Positions 35,601 to 45,267 are shown, counted from the first letter of the stretch. The stretch is DNA of 64,000 bases from Halomonas litopenaei (GCF_017303055.1 NZ_JAEKJT010000005.1:124001-188000), one strand, 5' to 3'. Program-made: numbers and translations. The notes: a model not told the origin generated them from the sequence alone.

Positions 35601-35722
35601 AGCCTGTCACTTCGCAGGTGCAACCCCCGGGCGCAATCGTCGGCGGGGGCATAGTCCGTCTCGCCGACCGCGAAAGGCCAGCACCTGCCCGACACACTGT
35701 CTGTCAGATCAGGAAGGGCCCA

Positions 35723-35983
35723 ATGGCGCGAGTTACCGTCGAAGATTGTCTGGAACATGTCGAGAACCGTTTCAAGCTGGTGATGATTTCCACCCAGCGC
35801 TCCCGTCAGCTGGCCCGCGGCTCCCGCGATGCCTTGCTGCCCTGGGAAAACGACAAGCCCACGGTCATGGCCCTGCGTGAAATCGCCGACGGCCTGATCG
35901 ATGACAGCGTACTGGACGAGCCGGTCGAGGCTCCCAGCCGCTTCCGTCCCGAGTACTCTCACGCCTCGCCCTCCGAGGAATGA
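35723..35983 (+). CDS. rpoZ: RNA polymerase omega subunit
   Basis: Small RNA polymerase assembly subunit, 86 residues. The family N-terminus [20 protein letters not shown] is complete, followed by the conserved [31 protein letters not shown]. The ATG at 35723 follows an AGGAAGGG site. Co-transcribed with spoT downstream (63 bases); omega also takes part in the ppGpp binding site of RNA polymerase, in line with this linkage. Confidence 0.97.
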   Translation: MARVTVEDCLEHVENRFKLVMISTQRSRQLARGSRDALLPWENDKPTVMALREIADGLIDDSVLDEPVEAPSRFRPEYSHASPSEE

Positions 35984-35991
35984 TCGCGCCG

Positions 35992-36012
35992 GGGATGGCC
36001 GTTGGCCATCCC
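35992..36012 (+). promoter_or_regulatory. Stem-loop in the rpoZ-spoT spacer
   Basis: GGGATGGCC-GTT-GGCCATCCC is a perfect 9-bp stem with a 3-base loop. No U run follows, so partial attenuation or mRNA processing between rpoZ and spoT is more likely than full termination. Confidence 0.5.
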
Positions 36013-36046
36013 ACGGGGTCCTCATCACGCAGTCGGGGCACGCCAC

Positions 36047-38179
36047 ATGTTCACCATCGACGATCTGTCTGACCGACTCGGAGGCTATCTGCCCGCCGAG
36101 GAAATCCAGCAGGTCAGGCGTGCCTTTTACTACGCTGAACAGGCCCATGACGGCCAGCGCAGGCGTTCCGGTGAACCCTATGTGACTCATCCCTTGGCGG
36201 TGGCCAATATCCTCGCCAACATGCACATGGACCATCAGAGTCTGATGGCGGCCATGCTGCACGACGTCATCGAGGATACCGGCGTCCCCAAGGAGGCCCT
36301 GGCCAGACAGTTCGGCGAGCCCGTGGCCGACCTGGTCGACGGTGTATCCAAGCTGACCCAGATCACCTTCGAGGACAAGGCCGTCGCCCAGGCTGAGAAC
36401 TTCCAGAAGATGGTGCTGGCGATGTCCCAGGACATCCGGGTCATCATCGTCAAACTGGCCGACCGTCTGCACAATATGCGCACCCTCGGTGCGCTCAGGC
36501 CTGACAAGAAGCGTCGCATCGCCAGGGAAACCCTGGAAATCTATGCTCGCGTTGCCAGCCGCCTTGGCATCAACACCATTCGCGTCGAGCTCGAGGACCT
36601 GTCCTTTCAGGCTATCCACCCGATGCGGGCCGAGCGAATCAAGCGTGCCGTGGCCAGCGCCCGTGGCAATCGTCGCTCCGCCATTCGCCAGGTGCAGAAC
36701 GCCTTGCAGACTCGGCTCGACGAGCACGAGCTCAAGGGCACCGTCATCGGTCGCCAGAAGCATCTGCTGTCGATCTACCGCAAGATGCGCGACCAGCGAA
36801 AGTCCTTCGCCGAGATCATGGACGTGTTCGGCTTTCGCATCATCGCCGACGATGTCGACAGCTGTTATCGCATCCTGGGCATGGTGCACAACCTTTACAA
36901 GCCGGTACCCGGACGCTTCAAGGACTACATCGCGATCCCCAAGGCCAACGGCTACCAGAGCCTGCACACGACCTTGTTCGGCACCAACGGCATGCCCATC
37001 GAAGTGCAGATCCGCACTCGTGAAATGGAAGCCATGGCCAACAACGGCATCGCTGCCCACTGGCTCTACAAGGCAGGCCAGACCTCGCATCCGATTGCCG
37101 AGGGCAGCCGTGCCAGGGCCCGCGAATGGGTCAAGGGCCTGCTGGAGATGCAGCGCCATGCCGGCGACTCCCTGGAGTTCATTGAGCACGTCAAGAACGA
37201 CCTGTTCCCGGACGATATCTACGTGTTCACCCCCAAGGGCGACATCATGGAGCTGCCCCAGGGCGCTACCGTGATCGACTTTGCCTATGCGGTACACACC
37301 GAGATCGGCAACACCTGCATCGCCTGTCGCATCGATCGTCACCTGGCGCCGCTGTCGACCCGCCTCGAAAGCGGCCAGACGCTGGAGATCATCACCTCTC
37401 CTGGCGGCAAGCCTAACCTTGCCTGGCTCAATTTCGTGGTCACGGCCAAGGCCCGCTCGGCCATTCGTCACGCCTTGAAGCACCAACAGCACACCGAAGC
37501 CGTGCAGCTTGGTCGCCGCCTGCTGACCCGGGCGTTGATGGAGTTCGAGGTACACCTGGAAGATCTGGGTGACGACGTCATGGCCCGCCTGCTCAAGGAA
37601 ATGGAGATCCAGAACGAGTCCGATCTGCTGGAAGCCATCGGGCTTGGCAACCGCATGACCCACGTCATCGCGCGGCGCCTGGTGGAGCTGCAGCGGGGCG
37701 AGCGGATCACGCAGAATCGCGACAGCAGCGACAGCTCCAACGTCACTATCAGTGGCGTGGAAGGCATGGTGATCAAGTTTGCGCGCTGCTGTTATCCGCT
37801 ACCGGGCGATCCGATCATCGGCCACCTATCGGTGGGCAAGGGCATCGTGGTACATCGCTCCGAGTGTCGCAATCTGCAGGAGCTGAAGAGCGATCCGGAA
37901 AAGCTGTTCACCCTGAACTGGTCGGACACCATTGATGAAGATTTCCAGGTGGCACTGCGCCTGGAGGTCGAGAGTCGTCGCGGCCTGGTGGCAGAACTGG
38001 CCGGACTGGTCACCGATGCCGACGCCAACATCGAGCGCATCGGTATCGAAGAGAGAGACGCTCGTCTCTCCATCGTCAATCTGACGCTTTCTGTGCGGGA
38101 TCGCATTCACTTGGCGCGCATCATCAAGCGACTGCGTAATCTCTCCCATATCGGCAAGATTTCTCGTCTCGGCAACTGA
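36047..38179 (+). CDS. spoT: Bifunctional (p)ppGpp synthetase/hydrolase SpoT
   Basis: Stringent-response enzyme of 710 residues. The HD hydrolase domain is at about 20-180 (MLHDVIEDTGV, KLADRLHNMRT) with its metal-binding HD pair. The synthetase region spans about 220-350 (FKDYIAIPKANGYQSLHTT), then TGS (about 375-435, DIYVFTPKGDIMELPQGA), helical/zinc-finger and C-terminal ACT (about 635-708) domains follow. Length and the intact hydrolase site fit SpoT rather than RelA. The ATG at 36047 gives the usual MFTIDDLSDRLGGYLP start. Confidence 0.96.
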   Translation: MFTIDDLSDRLGGYLPAEEIQQVRRAFYYAEQAHDGQRRRSGEPYVTHPLAVANILANMHMDHQSLMAAMLHDVIEDTGVPKEALARQFGEPVADLVDGVSKLTQITFEDKAVAQAENFQKMVLAMSQDIRVIIVKLADRLHNMRTLGALRPDKKRRIARETLEIYARVASRLGINTIRVELEDLSFQAIHPMRAERIKRAVASARGNRRSAIRQVQNALQTRLDEHELKGTVIGRQKHLLSIYRKMRDQRKSFAEIMDVFGFRIIADDVDSCYRILGMVHNLYKPVPGRFKDYIAIPKANGYQSLHTTLFGTNGMPIEVQIRTREMEAMANNGIAAHWLYKAGQTSHPIAEGSRARAREWVKGLLEMQRHAGDSLEFIEHVKNDLFPDDIYVFTPKGDIMELPQGATVIDFAYAVHTEIGNTCIACRIDRHLAPLSTRLESGQTLEIITSPGGKPNLAWLNFVVTAKARSAIRHALKHQQHTEAVQLGRRLLTRALMEFEVHLEDLGDDVMARLLKEMEIQNESDLLEAIGLGNRMTHVIARRLVELQRGERITQNRDSSDSSNVTISGVEGMVIKFARCCYPLPGDPIIGHLSVGKGIVVHRSECRNLQELKSDPEKLFTLNWSDTIDEDFQVALRLEVESRRGLVAELAGLVTDADANIERIGIEERDARLSIVNLTLSVRDRIHLARIIKRLRNLSHIGKISRLGN

Positions 38180-38261
38180 CCTGGGTGGCGCCAACAGGCC
38201 ATGAATCCCATGGCCGTTCGCCACGTGGCTGTCGCCATCGACATAACATCAGGAGTCAATA

Positions 38262-38651
38262 ATGAGCAACAAGGCTGTTATCAACACCGATCAAGCCCCC
38301 TCCGCCATCGGTCCTTACTCCCAGGCGATCAAGGCCGGCAACACTGTCTACCTGTCAGGCCAGATCCCCCTCGACCCGACCACCATGGAGCTGGTGTCGG
38401 ATGACTTCGAGGCCCAGGCGCGCCAGGTGTTCACCAACATGAAAGCCGTCTGCGAAGAAGCCGCTGGCTCACTGCAGGACATCGTCAAGCTCAACCTGTA
38501 TCTGGTGGACCTGGACAACTTCGCCACGGTCAACAAGGTGATGGAAGAGATCTTCACCAAGCCATACCCGGCCCGTGCGGCGGTGGGCGTCAAGGCACTG
38601 CCCAAGGGCAGCCAGTTCGAAGCAGAAGCGGTCATGGTCATCGGCGACTGA
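38262..38651 (+). CDS. ridA: RidA family reactive-intermediate deaminase
   Basis: Trimeric cytosolic deaminase of enamine/imine intermediates released by PLP enzymes, 129 residues. The family landmarks are [28 protein letters not shown] near the start and the active-site arginine in [14 protein letters not shown], with glutamate in FEAEAVMV. An AGGAG site precedes the ATG. Following spoT is the standard location in gammaproteobacteria. Confidence 0.96.
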   Translation: MSNKAVINTDQAPSAIGPYSQAIKAGNTVYLSGQIPLDPTTMELVSDDFEAQARQVFTNMKAVCEEAAGSLQDIVKLNLYLVDLDNFATVNKVMEEIFTKPYPARAAVGVKALPKGSQFEAEAVMVIGD

Positions 38652-38723
38652 TGACCCTCACGCCTGCCGGTGCCTGTGGCGTCATCAAGGTACCGGCATG
38701 GCTCCTCGCTGGCCCAGCCCATC

Positions 38724-39236
38724 ATGCGACTGTTCATCGCCCTGCTCCCTGACGACGCCCTGCGCAAGCGCCTGGGTGCCCTCTCCGAAGCGCTGGAGGC
38801 TGACTGTGGCGGCCGCCGCATTGCCGATGCCAATATTCACCTGACCCTGGCCTTCCTGGGTGAACAGGATGCGACGACAAGCGCACGCCTTCGCCAGTTT
38901 GTTGAACACTACCCGCCCGTGAACGGCCGGCTCGTCCTCGATACCCTCGGTGTTTTTACGGCTCCCGGCATTGTCTGGATCGGCCCCGGGCAACCACCTC
39001 AGAACCTGCTGCTGCAACAGGCAGCGCTGTCTCGTCAGCTCGCTGACATGGGACTGGCTCACCGGCCTTCTCATTTTCGTCCCCATGTATCGCTACGGCG
39101 TAGAGCAATGGCGCCTGCGGCACAAGCTTTATCCGTGGACAAATTCTGCTGGTCCTATACTTCTATTCACCTAATACAGTCATCTTTAAGCCATGAGGGA
39201 AGCCACTACACGCTCTTGGCCTCCAGCAAGGCATGA
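38724..39236 (+). CDS. thpR: RNA 2',3'-cyclic phosphodiesterase (LigT/2H family)
   Basis: 2H phosphoesterase of 170 residues that opens 2',3'-cyclic phosphates on RNA ends. Both histidine signatures are visible: HLTL in DANIHLTLAFLGEQ and HVSL in HFRPHVSLRRR. The ATG at 38724 gives the typical MRLFIALLPDDALRKRL start. It follows ridA after 72 bases and may share its transcript. Confidence 0.93.
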   Translation: MRLFIALLPDDALRKRLGALSEALEADCGGRRIADANIHLTLAFLGEQDATTSARLRQFVEHYPPVNGRLVLDTLGVFTAPGIVWIGPGQPPQNLLLQQAALSRQLADMGLAHRPSHFRPHVSLRRRAMAPAAQALSVDKFCWSYTSIHLIQSSLSHEGSHYTLLASSKA

Positions 39237-39473
39237 AGGCGAATCATCAGGGTGAATCACCGTCAGTTGGTGGCTCTATTGGCACAAACTGACGCATCTT
39301 TATGGCATCGATCATACACAGAGTTGCCAGCACCTTTGCCCAACGTGCTGCCAGCCCCCCGCGGTCCGCACCGACCGCACATGCGTGACAGACAGGTTCA
39401 CCCTGTCTCGGGTGAAGGCTTGCAGGGACATCGCAGGCCAATAACAAGGGATGAAAAGAACCAGGGAAAACTC

Positions 39474-39968
39474 ATGCCAAACATACTTGCTCGTCCGCTG
39501 GCCGTCTGCCTGCTTGCCAGCCTTGCCACTCCAGCCATGGCTGGTCCGACGCTTGGTCTCGGCTCCACCAGTGAAGGGACAGGAGCCCTGGACCTGGGCT
39601 ACGACTGGACCTTTGACCTCAGCCACTATCATCCGGCACTGGATCTTCGCCTGGGCACAGGATTCATTCTTTTCGAGGGGGATGAACGCAGCGATAACCA
39701 GGCGTTTTATGTTCGTCCGGCACTTCGCTACAGCTGGGAACACGTCTTCGTCGAGGGAGGTATTGGCGCGTCAGGTTTTGTCGATACCCACATCGAGGAC
39801 CGAGACCTGGGCAGCGCCTTTCAGTTCGAAGATCGTTTGGCTCTGGGCGTAAGAATGGGGGGCTATGGTGACCTGTCAGTCAGCATCACCCACTACTCCA
39901 ACGCCAGTATCAAGGAACCCAATGACGGCTTCGAGCTGTATGGGTTGAATTGGCGTCTGGCCTACTAG
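39474..39968 (+). CDS. pagL: PagL-type lipid A 3-O-deacylase
   Basis: Outer-membrane beta-barrel enzyme removing the 3-O acyl chain from lipid A, 164 residues. The signal peptide ends at AMA (residue 23). The catalytic triad is recognisable: His140 and Ser142 in THYSNASI and Glu154 in DGFELYG, with the same Ser-to-Glu spacing as in Pseudomonas PagL. The protein ends with an aromatic-rich strand (YGLNWRLAY) typical of OMPs. A CAGGGA site precedes the ATG. No two-component regulator is adjacent. Confidence 0.9.
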   Translation: MPNILARPLAVCLLASLATPAMAGPTLGLGSTSEGTGALDLGYDWTFDLSHYHPALDLRLGTGFILFEGDERSDNQAFYVRPALRYSWEHVFVEGGIGASGFVDTHIEDRDLGSAFQFEDRLALGVRMGGYGDLSVSITHYSNASIKEPNDGFELYGLNWRLAY

Positions 39969-40034
39969 CCAAGCCCATAGGCACCGTGATGACTCGCTGT
40001 GCCATCAGCGTCTTGTCGAGCTGTCCTAGCGACC

Positions 40035-40060
40035 GGGCCCGTGACATATGTCGCGGGCCC
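40035..40060. terminator. Bidirectional hairpin between pagL and the SDR gene
   Basis: GGGCCCG pairs with CGGGCCC, and the 12-base middle contains the self-complementary GACATATGTC, so the stem extends almost to its centre. It lies between converging genes, 66 bases after pagL. Confidence 0.6.
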
Positions 40061-40078
40061 TGACATTTCCAGGCAATC

Positions 40079-40957
40079 TCAGCCGACGGGATCCACCTGC
40101 AGGAAGCCCCCTTCCTTGAGCACCTGAGCGTAGCCGTCGCGAAAGCTGGGGTAACGAAAACGGTAGCCGCTCTCGATCAGCAGACGAGAATCGCAACGCT
40201 TGCTGGCCCTGCGCCGCAGCGGGGACTGAATGGTCTCGGTGCACTCGACCTTCAACTGCTTGGCCAACCACGTCATCACTTCATTGAGCGGGGCCGGTTC
40301 GCTGTCACTGGCCAGATAGAGCGGGGCCAGGGCGTCGTCCTGCAACGCCTTGTCGATCAGGTGCACCAGCACCCCGGCGCAATCGTCGCGATGAATGCGA
40401 TTGGAGTACATGGGGGGCGTGGCGGGCGCAATCCGTCCTTCACTGACCTGCCGAATCAGACGGTCGCGGCCAGGCCCATAGATGCCGGAAAAGCGCACCA
40501 CGGTTCCCGGTAGCGAGTGATCGATCAACGCCTGTTCGGCTTCCCGCATCAACACGCCGGAAAAGCCGGATGGCTCGGTAGGGCTCTGTTCATCGACCGT
40601 TTCTCCGTCACGCTGGGCGTACACGCTGGTGGAGGATACGAAGAACACATGGCGGGGCGGGACATCACGTTCAGATAGGGTGCCCAGGACCGCTTTCAGC
40701 CCCTCCGGATATGCCGCACGATACGCATCTTCCTCGAAGCGGTCGGCGCTGACCACGTATACCACGATGTCAGCATCCGGTAGGGCGGTCACGGATTCAG
40801 GATCGGCGAGATCCACCGTCACTCCCTCGATGCCCGTTTCGGCCAGCCGTTCGGGGTGGCGCCGAGCACCAATGACCCGATGTTCCTTGGCCAGAAGTTC
40901 ACGGCCCAGCGCTATGCCAATGTCGCCACAACCAACAATCAACGTCGTCGTCTTCAC
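40079..40957 (-). CDS. NAD(P)-binding SDR-type epimerase/reductase (YeeZ-like)
   Basis: Extended short-chain dehydrogenase family protein of 292 residues from a GTG at 40957. The Rossmann start TTTLIVGCGDIGIALGREL, a strand ending VSSTSVYAQRDG (Ser plus Tyr), and the RFSGIYGPGRDRLI block are recognisable. The GTG follows AGGGGGAC; the longer frame from 41017 crosses the promoter. YeeZ-type proteins have no established reaction. Divergent from oxyR. Confidence 0.85.
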   Translation of the reverse strand: MKTTTLIVGCGDIGIALGRELLAKEHRVIGARRHPERLAETGIEGVTVDLADPESVTALPDADIVVYVVSADRFEEDAYRAAYPEGLKAVLGTLSERDVPPRHVFFVSSTSVYAQRDGETVDEQSPTEPSGFSGVLMREAEQALIDHSLPGTVVRFSGIYGPGRDRLIRQVSEGRIAPATPPMYSNRIHRDDCAGVLVHLIDKALQDDALAPLYLASDSEPAPLNEVMTWLAKQLKVECTETIQSPLRRRASKRCDSRLLIESGYRFRYPSFRDGYAQVLKEGGFLQVDPVG

Positions 40958-41072
40958 CTTTACCGCGTCCCCCTGATATAAAATCCCTATGAGGCTCCGG
41001 TCCGGAGACCCGCGCATCCAGCGTCTGGCGCCTTGATCAATACCCCGAACAGAGGATGCCGATCGGCACCAT

Positions 41073-41990
41073 ATGACTCTAACAGAACTCCGCTATATCG
41101 TAACCTTGGCCCAGGAGCGCCATTTCGGGCGTGCCGCAGAGCGCTGCTTTGTCTCCCAGCCGACACTCTCGGTGGCGGTGAAAAAGCTGGAAGAGGAGCT
41201 GGAGGTCGCCCTGTTCGAGCGATCCAAGTCCACGGTACAGGTCACACCCCTCGGCGAAAAGATCGTCGAGCAGGCTCAGCGCGTGCTGGAACAAAGCAGC
41301 GCCATCAAGGAACTGGCGACGGCCGGACGTGACCAGCTGGCCAGTCCCCTGCGCATTGGTGCGATCTACACCATCGGGCCCTACCTGTTCCCGCACCTGA
41401 TTCCGGAGCTGACCCGAGGCGCCCCCCAGATGCCTCTTTATATCGAGGAAGGCTTCACCGGTGGGCTGCGGCGCAAGCTGAGGAACGGCGAGCTGGATGC
41501 CATCATCGTCGCCCTGCCGTTTACCGAGACCGACGTGGTCACCAAGCCGCTGTATGAAGAAGACTTCGAAGTTCTGCTACCGTCAGATCATCGCTGGGCC
41601 AAGCGCAAGAGCATCGCCAAGGAAGACTTGCTGGAAGAACGCCTGCTGCTGCTGGGTGAAGGTCACTGCTTCCGTGACCAGATCCTGGAAGCCTGCCCGG
41701 CCATCAGCCAGAAGCTCAACAGTCCCAACAACACGCTGACCGCAGAAGGCGGGTCCCTGGAGACCATTCGCCACATGGTCGCATCGGGTCTTGGCATCAC
41801 GGTATTGCCACGCTCCGCCATTGGTACCAGCCACTATGAGAGCGGCATGTTGATCAGCCGACCGTTCAGCGAGCCTCCGGGGCGCACGGTGGCGATCGCC
41901 TGGCGCGCCAGCTTTCCGCGGCCCAAGGCGATCGACGCGGTCACGGACGCCATCGCCCGCTGCCGCGCCGCCGACCAGGAGACGGCGTGA
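41073..41990 (+). CDS. oxyR: OxyR hydrogen-peroxide-sensing LysR regulator
   Basis: Redox-sensing activator of the peroxide response, 305 residues. The helix-turn-helix is at about 18-40 (HFGRAAERCFVSQPTLSVAVKKLE). The redox pair falls exactly at Cys199 and Cys208 in GEGHCFRDQILEAC, as in E. coli OxyR. The terminal region SGLGITVLPRSA also matches. Its GTGA stop/start overlap with recG shows one transcript, an arrangement known from other gammaproteobacteria. Confidence 0.96.
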   Translation: MTLTELRYIVTLAQERHFGRAAERCFVSQPTLSVAVKKLEEELEVALFERSKSTVQVTPLGEKIVEQAQRVLEQSSAIKELATAGRDQLASPLRIGAIYTIGPYLFPHLIPELTRGAPQMPLYIEEGFTGGLRRKLRNGELDAIIVALPFTETDVVTKPLYEEDFEVLLPSDHRWAKRKSIAKEDLLEERLLLLGEGHCFRDQILEACPAISQKLNSPNNTLTAEGGSLETIRHMVASGLGITVLPRSAIGTSHYESGMLISRPFSEPPGRTVAIAWRASFPRPKAIDAVTDAIARCRAADQETA

Positions 41991-44068
41991 GTCGCCTGAA
42001 CGAAGCCGTCACATCACTGAAGGGTGTGGGCGAGGCGCTGGCACTGAAGCTCGCGCGGCTGAAAGTGGAGACCGTCGAGGATCTGCTCTTTCATCTGCCG
42101 CTGCGCTACCAGGACCGCACGCGGATCACCCCCATCGCGACCCTGCGCGGGGGCCATGAAGCGGTCGTCGAGGGAGATGTCAGTGCCGCTGACGTCATCC
42201 GCGGTCGGCGCCGCAGTCTGCTGGTGCGACTGAAGGATGGCAGCGGCATTCTCAGCCTGCGCTTCTTTCACTTTTCTCCTGCCCAGCAGCAGCAATTCCG
42301 TCCAGGCACACGGGTGCGCGCCTTCGGTGAAGCCCGCGCCGGTGCCACGGGGCTGGAGATCTACCACCCCGAGTACCGCCTGATCGGGGGTGACGAGCCA
42401 CCCGTGGAAGATCATCTGACCCCCATCTATCCCACCACCGAGGGTCTCCACCAGGCCAGGCTGCGCGCCTTGATCGACCAGGCCATGGCCATGCTCGAGG
42501 CCGACCCAGCAGCCTTGCCCGACTATGTGCCGGACGACATTCGCCAACAGTTTTCCCTGGTAGGACTGCAGGACAGCCTGAAGACCCTGCACCACCCACC
42601 CCCGGACAGCGATGTCGACGCCCTGAGCGACGGCCGCCATCCGGCCAGCAGACGCCTGGCCACGGAAGAGCTGCTGGCCCATCAACTGAGCCTGCGCGAA
42701 GTGCGCCTGCGCATTCAGTCCGACGGCGCCCCTTGCTTGCCCAGCGGACGCAGTCTAAAGACGCGTTTTCTGGCGCAGTTGCCCTTTTCTCTGACCGGCG
42801 CCCAGCGGCGTGTGCTCGACGAGATTGGCGTCGATCTGGCCAAGCCTGCCCCCATGCTGCGCCTGGTCCAGGGTGACGTGGGTTCAGGCAAGACCGTGGT
42901 CGCTGCCATGGCCGCCCTGACCGCCATTGCCGGAGGCTGCCAGGCCGCCATCATGGCGCCGACGGAACTGTTGGCAGAACAGCACTATCGGGCGTTTCGC
43001 GACTGGTTCAGCGCTTTGGACATCGACGTTGCCTGGCTGTCGGGCAAGCTCAAGGGCAAGGCACGACTGGATACCAAGGCGGCTATCGCCGATGGTCGGG
43101 CGCGGATGATTGTCGGCACCCATGCCATCTTTCAGGATGACGTCTCTTTTGACCGCCTTGGCCTGGCCATCATCGACGAGCAGCATCGCTTCGGCGTCCA
43201 CCAACGCCTGGCACTGCGCGAGAAAGGCGAGCAAGGTGGTCTGACGCCCCATCAGCTGGTCATGACTGCGACGCCGATCCCACGCACCCTGGCAATGAGT
43301 GCCTATGCCGATCTTGATGTGTCGGTGATTGATGAACTACCGCCCGGCCGAACTCCGGTGACCACTGCCGTGGTGCCGGATGAGCGTCGGCCCGACGTCA
43401 TTGCACGAATTCGTAACGCCTGTGCCGAAGGAAGGCAGGCGTACTGGGTGTGTACCTTGATCGAGGAATCCGAGGCGCTGACCTGTCAGGCAGCCGAGGT
43501 GACCCATCAGGAGCTGACAGAGGCCCTGCCTGAGCTGTCCATCGGGCTGGTACACGGTCGCATGAAAGTCGCCGACAAGGCCGCTACCATGGCTGCCTTC
43601 AAGGGCGGTGAGCTGGACCTGCTGGTAGCGACCACCGTCATTGAAGTCGGTGTCGACGTGCCCAACGCCAGCCTGATGATCATCGAAAACCCTGAACGTC
43701 TCGGGCTCTCCCAGCTTCACCAGCTGCGTGGACGCGTCGGTCGAGGCAGCACCGAAAGCTACTGCGTGTTGCTCTATCACCCGCCGCTGTCGAACACCTC
43801 GAAGCAGCGCCTGGCGGTGATGCGAGAAACCACCGATGGCTTTCGCATTGCCGAGCGGGATCTGGAAATTCGTGGTCCAGGCGAGGTGCTGGGCACCCGC
43901 CAGACAGGCCTGGCTCAGATGAAGATTGCCGACCTGGAACGCGACGCCGACCTGCTGCCACAGATCACCCCACTGGCAGACGCCTTACTGGCACGCGATC
44001 CTGGGGCCAGTCGCCCGCTGATCAGGCGCTGGCTGGGAGAAGAAGCTGGGCGCTATGGGCAGGTGTAG
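41987..44068 (+). CDS. recG: ATP-dependent DNA helicase RecG
   Basis: Fork-reversal helicase of 693 residues, the standard length. The N-terminal wedge/OB domain (about 1-230: LKGVGEALALKLARLKVETVEDLLFHLP), Walker A GDVGSGKT at 296-303, DEQH box at 397-400 and the C-terminal helicase motifs (ATTVIEVGVDVPNA; QLRGRVGRG) are all intact. It starts with GTG overlapping the oxyR stop by 4 bases. Confidence 0.97.
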   Translation: MSRLNEAVTSLKGVGEALALKLARLKVETVEDLLFHLPLRYQDRTRITPIATLRGGHEAVVEGDVSAADVIRGRRRSLLVRLKDGSGILSLRFFHFSPAQQQQFRPGTRVRAFGEARAGATGLEIYHPEYRLIGGDEPPVEDHLTPIYPTTEGLHQARLRALIDQAMAMLEADPAALPDYVPDDIRQQFSLVGLQDSLKTLHHPPPDSDVDALSDGRHPASRRLATEELLAHQLSLREVRLRIQSDGAPCLPSGRSLKTRFLAQLPFSLTGAQRRVLDEIGVDLAKPAPMLRLVQGDVGSGKTVVAAMAALTAIAGGCQAAIMAPTELLAEQHYRAFRDWFSALDIDVAWLSGKLKGKARLDTKAAIADGRARMIVGTHAIFQDDVSFDRLGLAIIDEQHRFGVHQRLALREKGEQGGLTPHQLVMTATPIPRTLAMSAYADLDVSVIDELPPGRTPVTTAVVPDERRPDVIARIRNACAEGRQAYWVCTLIEESEALTCQAAEVTHQELTEALPELSIGLVHGRMKVADKAATMAAFKGGELDLLVATTVIEVGVDVPNASLMIIENPERLGLSQLHQLRGRVGRGSTESYCVLLYHPPLSNTSKQRLAVMRETTDGFRIAERDLEIRGPGEVLGTRQTGLAQMKIADLERDADLLPQITPLADALLARDPGASRPLIRRWLGEEAGRYGQV

Positions 44069-44275
44069 ACCGCGCAGAGCCACAAGGCATGTCGTGGGAA
44101 GCGTGCAGGAAGACGGCGGGTGATGCCCCCTGAAACGGGATGTCATCAATGCCTGCAGCACTATCAAGTTCTGTCACAAGATCAAGGTGCGGTGGATGCG
44201 GGTGCCAAGATTCACTCGCTGGCGGTGGGCCTGCTCCGCGCGATCACGAGCCACGCAATGGTGGCCGTCATCCCC

Positions 44276-44632
44276 CTACAGATGCTTGAGCAGACGCTGC
44301 AATCTGTCCATATCCTGAGCGTCCCCTACCAGGCGCAACTGTCCCGACATCATGGCGTCGAAAAACACTTGCTGGGTGGGCCGACGCAACACCTTCACCG
44401 CTGTCTGGCTATCCTGGAAGCGCAGCTCGAGGTCCAGATCGACGGGGAGTCCTCGCTGGGTCTCGATACCGCTGGGCCGCATGCGGTAGTAACGAGCGAT
44501 CGACAGGTCCTCTGTCGCGATACCCCAGTCGAGCCCACCTTTTTCTTCCAGCCGCTCACGAAAGCGCGCCTTGCGCTTGAGTGCCCGCTTCAGCATGACA
44601 CCCAGCAGCCACAACATCAGTCTCAGAGTCAT
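44276..44632 (-). CDS. Hypothetical protein with N-terminal membrane-like helix
   Basis: No family recognised. The 118-residue product has a hydrophobic start (LRLMLWLLGVML), a very basic segment (KRALKRKARFRERLEEK), then mixed alpha/beta sequence ending in leucine-rich helix (MDRLQRLLKHL). The C-terminal part (FQDSQTAVKVLRRPTQQVFFDAMMSGQLRLVGDAQDMDRL) faintly resembles an SCP2-type lipid-binding fold, which is a guess. It is convergent with recG, and hupB lies downstream on the same strand. Codon composition matches the surroundings. Confidence 0.65.
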   Translation of the reverse strand: MTLRLMLWLLGVMLKRALKRKARFRERLEEKGGLDWGIATEDLSIARYYRMRPSGIETQRGLPVDLDLELRFQDSQTAVKVLRRPTQQVFFDAMMSGQLRLVGDAQDMDRLQRLLKHL

Positions 44633-44724
44633 GTTGCCTCACGCTGGAATAGGAAGGCGCGGCCCGCCAAGCGAGCCGCGATATCAGCCATTCGCTGCCA
44701 TTTCTGACAATGGCAAGCGTCGCC

Positions 44725-45000
44725 TCAGCGGGCGACGGCGTCCTTGAGGCCCTTGCCGGGCTTGAAGGCGACTGTCTTGCTGGCGGGAATCTTCAACGGC
44801 TGACCCGTCTGGGGATTCTTGCCGGTCCGCGCGGCACGCTCGCGCACGGTAAAGGTGCCGAAGCCGATCAAAGACACATCCTGGCCCGAGGAAACACTGC
44901 CGGTGATCTCGTCGAGAATCACGTTCAGCACCTGGCTGGCCTTGTCCTTGGATAGATCAGCGCGCTCGGCAATTGCCGCGGCGAGTTCTGGCTTGCGCAT
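44725..45000 (-). CDS. hupB: HU-family nucleoid protein (beta type)
   Basis: Histone-like DNA-bending protein of 91 residues. The dimerisation half MRKPELAAAIAERADLSKDKASQVLNVILDEIT is complete, and the DNA-arm signature GFGTFTVRERAARTGKNPQTGQPLKIPA is standard for HU. AGGAGGG precedes the ATG by 6 bases. Its 5' leader holds several perfect palindromes. The normal lon-hupB neighbourhood is not seen here, so this may be a relocated or second HU gene. Confidence 0.95.
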   Translation of the reverse strand: MRKPELAAAIAERADLSKDKASQVLNVILDEITGSVSSGQDVSLIGFGTFTVRERAARTGKNPQTGQPLKIPASKTVAFKPGKGLKDAVAR

Positions 45001-45027
45001 ACAGCCCTCCTAATTTTGGCTTGACTA

Positions 45028-45224
45028 CCCGGTGCCATGGCACCGGGATCATTGTTATGGAAACACTGTCCGTGTGTCCACCTGGACCCTTCCAGGTCCT
45101 GCCATGCCAACGCTCCCATACGATGCCGGCAATGAACGTCACGGATCGATCAGTGCATCCTTGTTGTGGTGAGATGACACTCGAAATCCATCGACGTGAC
45201 ACCGTCCATTCGTGTTACACGAAT
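45028..45224 (-). promoter_or_regulatory. Three palindromes in the hupB upstream region
   Basis: A perfect 20-bp palindrome with arms CCCGGTGCCA/TGGCACCGGG lies at 45028-45047, 28 bases before the start codon. ACCTGGA-N4-TCCAGGT lies at 45080-45097 and ATTCGTGT-T-ACACGAAT at 45208-45224. The first two would be mRNA hairpins; the last looks like a protein-binding site near the promoter. Confidence 0.55.
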
Positions 45225-45267
45225 CAGAATCAGTATCACACACTGCAACGATGGCACCTTCAACGAC

